64,000 nt of DNA from Pseudomonas cannabina (GTDB lineage: Bacteria; Pseudomonadota; Gammaproteobacteria; Pseudomonadales; Pseudomonadaceae). The DNA lies in the NCBI RefSeq assembly GCF_900100365.1, contig NZ_FNKU01000001.1:2852001-2916000 (forward strand), written 5' to 3'. Below the pieces are notes generated by a model, which saw nothing but the letters and a program-made list of their open reading frames with translations, was not told the DNA's origin and did not search any database. This document shows positions 58,040 through 64,000 of the stretch, one piece after another. Made by a program: the position numbers and the translations under genes. Every line of letters starts with the position of its first letter. The first letter of the stretch is position 1.

Positions 58040-59494
58040 ATGTCGTTGCCGACCTTTCGCATTATCGGTTTCATCATCGGCATCTTTTTGATCACTCTGG
58101 CGGTGGCCATGGTTGTGCCCATGGCAACACTGGTCATCTACGACCGCTTCGAAGACTTGCGCGAGTTTCTGTGGGCCAGCGCGATCACGTTTATCGCCGG
58201 GCTGGCGCTGGTGGTGCCCGGCCGCCCGGATAATGTTCAATTGCGCCCCCGCGACATGTACATGCTTACGGTGTCCAGCTGGATCGTGGTGTGCATCTTC
58301 GCCGCCCTGCCCTTTCTGCTGACCCAGCACATCAGCTACACCGACTCGTTCTTCGAGAGCATGTCGGGCATTACCGCCACGGGCTCTACAGTGCTCAGCC
58401 ACCTGGACAGCATGTCGCCGGGCATTCTGATCTGGCGCTCGATGTTGCACTGGCTGGGCGGCATCGGCTTTATCGGCATGGCGGTGGCGATTCTGCCGTT
58501 GCTGCGCATCGGTGGCATGCGCCTGTTCCAGACCGAGTCCTCGGACCGCTCGGAAAAGGTCATGCCGCGCTCGCACATGGTGGCCAAGTTCATCGTGCTG
58601 GCCTATGTCGGCTTTACCGCACTGGGCAGCCTGGCGTTCTGGGCGGCAGGCATGAGCCTGTTCGACGCGATCAACCACGCAATGTCGGCCATTTCCACCG
58701 GTGGTTTCTCCACGTCCGACCTGTCGCTGGCCAAATGGCCACAGCCTGCGGTGCACTGGGTCGCCATTGTGGTGATGATTCTCGGCAGTCTGCCGTTCAC
58801 GTTGTACGTTGCCACTTTGCGCGGCAATCGTGGCGCGCTGATCAAGGACGAACAGGTGCAGGGGCTGATCGGCTTGTTGCTGGTGACCTGGCTGGTGATG
58901 ACCGTCTGGTACGCCAACACCACTGATCTGCCGTGGACCGAGGCGTTGCGCCATGTTGCGCTGAACGTCACGTCCGTAGTGACGACTACCGGCTTTGCGC
59001 TTGGCGATTACAGCCTGTGGGGCAACTTTTCGCTGATGCTGTTTTTCTATCTGGGTTTCATCGGCGGTTGCTCCGGCTCGACAGCCGGCGGGGTGAAGAT
59101 TTTCCGCTTTCAGGTCGCTTACATTCTGCTTAAGACCAACCTCAATCAATTGATCCACCCGCGTGCGGTAATGAAGCAGAAGTACAACGGCCATCGGCTG
59201 GACGACGAAATCGTTCGCTCGATTCTGACCTTTTCGTTCTTTTTCACCATCACCATCTGCCTGATCGCGTTGATGCTGTCGCTGCTCGGGCTGGACTGGA
59301 TGACGGCACTGACGGGTGCGGCCAGTACGGTTTCCGGTGTCGGGCCCGGGCTAGGCGAGGTCATCGGTCCGGCCGGCAATTTCTCGACTCTGCCAGATGC
59401 GGCCAAGTGGATTCTGTCCGGCGGCATGCTACTCGGCCGGCTGGAGATCATTACTGTGCTGGTCCTGTGTGTGCCAGCGTTCTGGCGACATTGA
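58040..59494 (+). CDS. trkH: Trk/Ktr potassium uptake protein TrkH
   Basis: 484 residues, with multiple membrane-pore-membrane repeats. Pore motifs: SMSGITATGSTVLSHLDSM, NHAMSAISTGGFSTSDLSLA, VTSVVTTTGFALGDYSLWG, STVSGVGPGLGEVIGPAGN; the regularly spaced STGG/TTTGF-type selectivity-filter Gly are visible. Imports K+ with TrkA, which is not in this window. Confidence 0.96.
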   Translation: MSLPTFRIIGFIIGIFLITLAVAMVVPMATLVIYDRFEDLREFLWASAITFIAGLALVVPGRPDNVQLRPRDMYMLTVSSWIVVCIFAALPFLLTQHISYTDSFFESMSGITATGSTVLSHLDSMSPGILIWRSMLHWLGGIGFIGMAVAILPLLRIGGMRLFQTESSDRSEKVMPRSHMVAKFIVLAYVGFTALGSLAFWAAGMSLFDAINHAMSAISTGGFSTSDLSLAKWPQPAVHWVAIVVMILGSLPFTLYVATLRGNRGALIKDEQVQGLIGLLLVTWLVMTVWYANTTDLPWTEALRHVALNVTSVVTTTGFALGDYSLWGNFSLMLFFYLGFIGGCSGSTAGGVKIFRFQVAYILLKTNLNQLIHPRAVMKQKYNGHRLDDEIVRSILTFSFFFTITICLIALMLSLLGLDWMTALTGAASTVSGVGPGLGEVIGPAGNFSTLPDAAKWILSGGMLLGRLEIITVLVLCVPAFWRH

Positions 59495-60160
59495 GGCCTG
59501 ATGCCACCCACTTGGGTCATACGCCAGTCCCGAAGGTTCCAAAAGCGTGCTTTGACCGTATTCGCGATGTGAATAAAGCTCCCTGTGGGAGTGAGCTTGC
59601 TCACGAAGAGGCCAGTATGATTATCGTGCCGATGCTCCGCGTCGGCATGCCGTTCTGGACGCTCTGCGTCCGATCTTGAGTGTGCGGTGCAGACCGGTGA
59701 CGCTCCGCGTCACTCAGCGGTTCTGCGGTGGCAGTGATGTTTGTTTATGGCTCAGGGCACCTTTTCGCCCCTCGGCGACCTACTTTGATGGGGCCAAATT
59801 AGGCAAATCCCTTGGCTCCGTTTCCGGCCCGACTTCGTCGGGTTCCTTCGCCCTGACACTGATCCGGGGGCCGCCGCAACGGGCCATCCTTGGCCCGGAT
59901 GCGGCTTGCTCGGCGTCCTGCCTCGCATCCCCCGGATCAGCGCCAGGACTCAGCCGTCACTTACGTCGCACTCTGCGTCGCCAGTGCCATCGTGATAAAA
60001 AAGCGCTTTCTTTTATGTGCAGTGATTGCGGGCAAGGCATTACACCGTGCCGCAGTTGCTGCGTTACGCAGAGCGTCACGAACTGCATGCCAACGCGGAG
60101 TAGCACGATAATCGGCCAAATTTGTGTATAACAACAAGAACCAACACGAGGGTGCGCGCC
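59495..60160. repeat. Repetitive region with DUF1534-like and REP sequences
   Basis: 666 bp after trkH. Contains a REP (GTGGGAGTGAGCTTGCTCAC, 59586-59605); then GATGCTCCGCGTCGGCATGC and GACGCTCTGCGTCC repeats at about 59632-59671 with translation MIIVPMLRVGMPFWTLCVRS, as in P. syringae DUF1534 ORFs; then a GGGCCAAATTAGGC..CCGGATCAGCGCCAGG stretch (59780-59952) that encodes no recognisable protein in any frame. Interspersed repeats are typical of P. syringae; I call no gene here. Confidence 0.6.
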
Positions 60161-60472
60161 GTGGATACGATCAAGCGTTTCTCAAGCTTTGCCGAGTTTT
60201 ATCCTTTCTATCTTGCCGAGCACAGCAGTAGTTCGAGTCGGCGCTTGCATTTTTTCGGTACGTCGCTGGTGATCTTTTTGTTGGCGTTTGGGGTGGGCAG
60301 TGGCCGCTGGGAGTTGTTGTGGTGGTTGCCGGTTGCGGGCTACGGGTTTGCATGGGCCGGGCATTTCTTTTTCGAGAAAAACCGGCCGGCCACGTTCAAG
60401 CATCCGTTTTACAGCCTGCTCGGTGATTTCGTCATGTACCGTGACATGTTGTTGGGCAAGGTTCCTTTTTAA
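60161..60472 (+). CDS. Mpo1-like (DUF962) membrane protein
   Basis: 103 residues from GTG 60161 (VDTIKRFSSFAEFYPFYLAEHS), GAGGG eight bases upstream. Conserved family features: YLAEHSSSSSRRLHFFGTSLVI with the His, GYGFAWAGHFFFEKNRPATFKHPFYSLLGDFVMY. Two to three membrane helices. Yeast Mpo1 is an Fe2+ dioxygenase for 2-hydroxy fatty acids; bacterial function is inferred only. Confidence 0.9.
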   Translation: MDTIKRFSSFAEFYPFYLAEHSSSSSRRLHFFGTSLVIFLLAFGVGSGRWELLWWLPVAGYGFAWAGHFFFEKNRPATFKHPFYSLLGDFVMYRDMLLGKVPF

Positions 60473-60490
60473 GGAGCGCTTTTCCGCCGC

Positions 60491-61312
60491 TCAGGCAACC
60501 GGCTCGCTGACAGGCTCCTGCACCACCACCTGTTGTGCCTTCAAATGCGCATCGGCCAGGCGGAACAGTTCGATGTTGCCGTCCAGGTGCTCGATCAGGG
60601 CGGTGCAGGATTCAACCCAGTCGCCGCAATTGAGGTATTCCACGCCGCCCACCTGACGGATTTCTGCGTGGTGGATGTGCCCGCATACCACGCCGTCCAG
60701 CCCGCGCTTCACGCATTCGTGAGCAATGGCTTCCTCGAAGTCGCTGATGAAGTTCACCGCACTCTTGACCTTGTGCTTCAGATACGCCGACAGCGACCAG
60801 TAGCCATAGCCGTACCTGGCGCGCCAGTGGTTCAGCCAGCGATTGAGGGTCAGGGTGAACTCGTAGGCCGAGTCGCCGAGAAAGGCCAGCCAGCGGTGAT
60901 AGCGGGTAATCACGTCGAACTGGTCGCCGTGAATGACCAGCAGTCGACGGCCGTCGGCGGTCACGTGTTCGGCTTCGTCCACCAACTGGATATTGCCCAG
61001 CACCAGTTTCGAGTAACGGCGCAGAAATTCGTCGTGATTGCCGGTGACATAAATCACTTCGGTGCCACGTTTGCTCATCGTCAGCAGGCGGTGAATCACG
61101 TTGGTGTGCGCTTGCGGCCAGTACATGCCGCCGCGCAGTTTCCAGCCGTCGATGATGTCGCCGACCAGGTACACCTTGTCCGCCTGATAGCGCTTGAGAA
61201 ATGCAGACAAGTGCTCAGCCTGGCAATCACGCGTGCCGAGGTGGACGTCGGAAATCCACAAGGTCCGCACACGTTGTTTGCGGCTGGGTGTGGCGAGCTG
61301 AGCACTGCTCAT
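60491..61312 (-). CDS. LpxH-like metallophosphoesterase
   Basis: 273 residues from ATG 61312 (MSSAQLATPSRKQRVRTL). Calcineurin-like motifs: LWISDVHLGTRDC, VGDIIDGWKLRG, VTGNHDEFLRRY, LVIHGDQFDV, VVCGHIHHAEIRQ. Resembles UDP-2,3-diacylglucosamine diphosphatase-like enzymes of pseudomonads, but the true LpxH is a separate gene in many species; substrate not certain. Confidence 0.9.
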   Translation of the reverse strand: MSSAQLATPSRKQRVRTLWISDVHLGTRDCQAEHLSAFLKRYQADKVYLVGDIIDGWKLRGGMYWPQAHTNVIHRLLTMSKRGTEVIYVTGNHDEFLRRYSKLVLGNIQLVDEAEHVTADGRRLLVIHGDQFDVITRYHRWLAFLGDSAYEFTLTLNRWLNHWRARYGYGYWSLSAYLKHKVKSAVNFISDFEEAIAHECVKRGLDGVVCGHIHHAEIRQVGGVEYLNCGDWVESCTALIEHLDGNIELFRLADAHLKAQQVVVQEPVSEPVA

Positions 61313-61406
61313 GGGACGACCTCCGGCATGGTTTTTAAAAGAGTGGAGCATGCCGGTTAACTGAATGTGACACGCGCGTGGCGATGTCGTGACAATACGC
61401 CTCGTA

Positions 61407-61709
61407 TTACTGCGGACCGGCGGGTGCGGGTCGGTCGTTGTGGCCCAGATCACGCGCCGGGTCAATCTGGTCACGGATGCGCTGCTTGAGTACCTTGGCC
61501 TCGGGAAAGCCGCCGTCTGCCTTGCGCTCCCAGATCTGCACGCCGTCGCAGGTAATGCGAAACGCGCCGCCAGTGCCCGGTTGCAGGGACACCTTGCCAA
61601 GGTCGTCACTGAAGGTGCTCAACAGTTCCTGAGCCAGCCAGGCCGCGCGCAGCAGCCACTGACATTGAATGCAATAGGTGATGATAACTTCGGGTTTTTC
61701 GGCAGGCAT
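61407..61709 (-). CDS. SelT/SelW/SelH-family thioredoxin-like protein
   Basis: 100 residues. Redox motif CxxC in IITYCIQCQWLLRAAWLAQEL, followed by GGAFRITCDGVQIWERKADGGFPEAKVLKQRIRDQI, the Rdx family pattern. Cys replaces selenocysteine. Redox role is inferred from the family. Confidence 0.92.
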   Translation of the reverse strand: MPAEKPEVIITYCIQCQWLLRAAWLAQELLSTFSDDLGKVSLQPGTGGAFRITCDGVQIWERKADGGFPEAKVLKQRIRDQIDPARDLGHNDRPAPAGPQ

Positions 61710-61951
61710 GGATGCCCCTCCAGCAAATACAGACGAACATGATACTCATCATATGGCGAATCAACGAGGGTTGATGATGCCCTGCCCTGTACAGAATGTC
61801 TTCGCACAAAACTTTAATTATCAGCCAATTTAATAATGCATATTTTTTATAATTAACTTAGACCGAAATCGAATTTCACAGCACCTGCCGATTGCCTTTA
61901 TGGTGCTTCTCGACACGGTCGAACGGACCTCAACCATTGGCAGGAGTTTTC

Positions 61952-63040
61952 ATGAGCATTGAATTCATTGGCTATATCGCCACTCAACCCGGTTCTGAAA
62001 TTCATCCCCGCAGTGGCGCGACCATTCAGCCCGACTACGTGCAGAAGGTGGCCAGGGCTCATGAAGACGCAGGCTTTGATCGAGCACTGATCGCTTACCA
62101 CTCCAACAGCCCGGACAGCACGCTGGTTGCGGCGCAGGCTGCCAGTGTCACCAGCAAACTGAAATTTCTCGTCGCACATCGCCCCGGTTTTATTTCGCCG
62201 ACCGTCGCTGCCCGGCAGTTTGCGACGCTGGACGTGTTCAATGGCGGACGCACTGCGGTGCATATCATCACCGGCGGCGATGACAAGGAACTGCGCGCTG
62301 ACGGCAGCCACATCGGCAAGGACGAGCGTTACGCCCGCAGCGACGAATACCTCAGCGTGGTGCGCCAGGAATGGACCAGCGACACGCCGTTCGATCACCA
62401 AGGCACTTACTACCAGTTCGAGGGCGCACACTCATTGGTCAAATCGCCACAACAGCCGCATATCCCGCTGTACTTTGGTGGCTCTTCGGCAGCAGCGATT
62501 GCCGTGGCCGGCAAGCATGCGGATGTCTACGCGCTGTGGGGCGAGACCTACGAACAGGTGCGCGACGTGGTCAAACAGGTGCGCGCCGAAGCCGCCAGAC
62601 ATGGCCGCACCATTCGCTTCAGCCTGTCACTGCGACCGATTCTGGCCGATACCGAAGAGCAAGCCTGGGCACGCGCCGACAGCATTCTGGAACAGGCCAA
62701 AGCCTTGGCAGACAGCAACGGCTTTGTACGCCGTGAACCACCGAATGAAGGATCGCGCCGCCTGCTGGCCGCCGCTGCGCAAGGCTCGCGGCTGGACAAG
62801 CGCCTGTGGACCGGGATTGCCGGCCTGCTCGGCGCGCAGGGCAATTCCACGTCGCTGGTCGGCACCCCGGAACAGGTGGCCGAAGCGTTGCTGGATTACT
62901 ACGACCTGGGGATCACCACCTTCCTGATTCGCGGTTTCGACCCGCTGGAAGATGCCATCGATTACGGTAAAAAGCTGATCCCGCTGACTCGCCAACTGGT
63001 CGCCCAGCGCGAACAGCAGGCACGCGAGCAGGTTGCCTGA
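61952..63040 (+). CDS. LLM-class flavin-dependent monooxygenase (SsuD-like)
   Basis: 362 residues from ATG 61952 (MSIEFIGYIATQPGSEIHPR, GGAG upstream). Bacterial luciferase-like TIM barrel: KVARAHEDAGFDRALIAYHSNSPD, FLVAHRPGFISPTVAARQFATLDVF, HIITGGDDKELRADG, PLYFGGSSAAAIAVAGKHADVYALWGE, TSLVGTPEQVAEALLDYYDLG. The closest known groups act on alkanesulfonates or sulfones. Next to a divergent-convergent LysR gene, possibly its regulator. Confidence 0.88.
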   Translation: MSIEFIGYIATQPGSEIHPRSGATIQPDYVQKVARAHEDAGFDRALIAYHSNSPDSTLVAAQAASVTSKLKFLVAHRPGFISPTVAARQFATLDVFNGGRTAVHIITGGDDKELRADGSHIGKDERYARSDEYLSVVRQEWTSDTPFDHQGTYYQFEGAHSLVKSPQQPHIPLYFGGSSAAAIAVAGKHADVYALWGETYEQVRDVVKQVRAEAARHGRTIRFSLSLRPILADTEEQAWARADSILEQAKALADSNGFVRREPPNEGSRRLLAAAAQGSRLDKRLWTGIAGLLGAQGNSTSLVGTPEQVAEALLDYYDLGITTFLIRGFDPLEDAIDYGKKLIPLTRQLVAQREQQAREQVA

Positions 63041-63098
63041 CAGACGGCAACGCGGAACGGCTGACTTGATTCAAGGCAGCCCGCCCGCGATGTCAGCC

Positions 63099-64000
63099 TC
63101 AGGCGGCAGCCGAGACCGGCTTGAGGGATCGAGCCACCAAGGCACCAAACGCGTCGACCGGCGCTTGCAGGTTGCCCAGAAAGCGCGGGTAGAACAGCCA
63201 CAAATCCATGACCGGTTTGAAGTCTTTCAGGGGCAGCGCTATCAGTTGCTCGCGGTGCGCGCTGCGTTCGAGCAGCGGCCTCGGCACCAGGCCCAGCCCC
63301 ATACCGTCAGCCACCAGCCCCAATTGCAACTCGGTGCCAAAGGTTTCCAGGTTGACCTTCATGCTCAGGCCCTGATCGGTCAGGGTGCGCTGCAAACCTG
63401 CGCGAAACCCGCAGCCATCCGGGTTGAGCACCCAGCCCTGCTCATAGCAATCCGCCAGCTTGCCGGGCTTTTTCGGCGCCGAGCCTTTGGCGCACACCAC
63501 CACCAGCTCCATCTTGCCGATGGACTGCCCGATGATGTTGTCCGGGAAAATCTTGCCTGCCGGGAACAACGCCGCTGCAGCGTCCAGTTCACCGTTTTCG
63601 ATTTTGCCGATCAGGTGGCTGCCCCAGCCGGTGCTGACCTGCGCACGCAACTCCGGGAATCCACCGCGCAGTTGCTTGAGCGCATCCAGCAACACGACAT
63701 CGCCGATGGTTTGCGGCACACCAACGCGCAGCAAACCGCTGGGCGGCGTGTCGCTGGCCACCAGCTCACGCAGCGAATCCATCTCGCGCAGGATCGCCAG
63801 GCATTTCTGATACACCTGAATCCCCATCGGCGTTGGTTTGAGCGGCTTGGTGTTGCGATCGAACAACTCGACGCCAAGGGCCTGCTCGAAATTCTGTACC
63901 CGGCGCGTGATGGCCGGCTGGGTCAGGTCGAGTGATTCAGCCGCGTGGCTGATCGACTGACAGCGGATGACTGCAACGAACGCATCGATATCATCAATTT
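63099..64000 (-). CDS. LysR-family regulator, 5' end outside window
   Basis: The frame is open from the stop at 63099 to the window edge (codons read IDDIDAFVAVIRCQSISHAAESLDLTQPAITRRVQNFEQALG). The winged HTH is thus almost complete, with the recognition helix in AAESLDLTQPAITRRVQ, followed by the effector domain (PSGLLRVGVPQTIGDVVLLD). The start lies just beyond 64000. The shorter ORF beginning at TTG 63866 is not the real start. Convergent with the LLM monooxygenase gene. Confidence 0.92.
   Translation of the reverse strand, partial: IDDIDAFVAVIRCQSISHAAESLDLTQPAITRRVQNFEQALGVELFDRNTKPLKPTPMGIQVYQKCLAILREMDSLRELVASDTPPSGLLRVGVPQTIGDVVLLDALKQLRGGFPELRAQVSTGWGSHLIGKIENGELDAAAALFPAGKIFPDNIIGQSIGKMELVVVCAKGSAPKKPGKLADCYEQGWVLNPDGCGFRAGLQRTLTDQGLSMKVNLETFGTELQLGLVADGMGLGLVPRPLLERSAHREQLIALPLKDFKPVMDLWLFYPRFLGNLQAPVDAFGALVARSLKPVSAAA

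Noticed and set aside
63099..63866. A 255-residue LysR protein starting at TTG 63866
   Set aside because: The frame is open and homologous (winged HTH) up to the window edge, so the start lies outside.

Overview
The window is chromosomal DNA of a Pseudomonas, most likely of the P. syringae group. Three things point there: the conserved pseudomonad order rsmA-lysC-alaS-aruEBDGF-aruC-argR-aotPOMQJ-acsA-phhR-phhAB; REP-type palindromes and a DUF1534-like repeat, both typical of P. syringae; and a heavy load of insertion sequences. The assignment is by protein recognition only; no database search was run.

Layout. 1-1466 is the 3' part of a hybrid histidine kinase. 1635-13000 is an accessory, IS-riddled stretch. 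It holds three 1209-bp-type IS5-family copies that all carry the same in-frame amber codon, five copies of a 99/100-bp MITE with the same termini, an IS427-type element, and a homospermidine synthase gene truncated by a MITE. It also holds an unknown gene, an XRE regulator, an orphan P-loop kinase, several IS66-type ends with a TnpC remnant and a GFA-family fragment, and a group of rare-codon tRNA-Arg genes, one broken. 13018-17900 has amrZ, an IS1182-family element inserted in the loop of a terminator, mgtE, a small secreted protein, two identical tRNA-Arg(ACG) genes and tRNA-Ser(GCT).

17926-38054 is core metabolism, mostly on the minus strand: rsmA, lysC, alaS, threonine aldolase, an FMN-riboswitch-controlled second lumazine synthase on the plus strand, then the complete arginine succinyltransferase pathway (aruC, F, G, D, B, a small conserved gene, aruE) and the arginine/ornithine ABC transporter with its AraC-type regulator ArgR. 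Near-identical candidate ArgR half-sites lie upstream of aotJ and aruC, so uptake and catabolism are probably co-regulated. 38585-48426 holds acsA, the phenylalanine hydroxylase system (phhR, phhA, phhB) with a candidate PhhR operator, an MFS transporter, arfB and an aromatic amino acid permease.

48694-63040 has rluB, scpB/scpA and nearby genes, yciB, a CpxR/periplasmic/CpxS two-component group, a nitroreductase pseudogene formed by internal deletion, trkH, an Mpo1-like protein, an LpxH-like phosphoesterase, a SelT/W/H-like protein and an LLM flavin monooxygenase. A LysR regulator runs off the right edge. No CRISPR array was found. The most unusual structure is the end-to-end nest of six transposable elements at 4374-8294, with CTAG/TAG junctions at every boundary.
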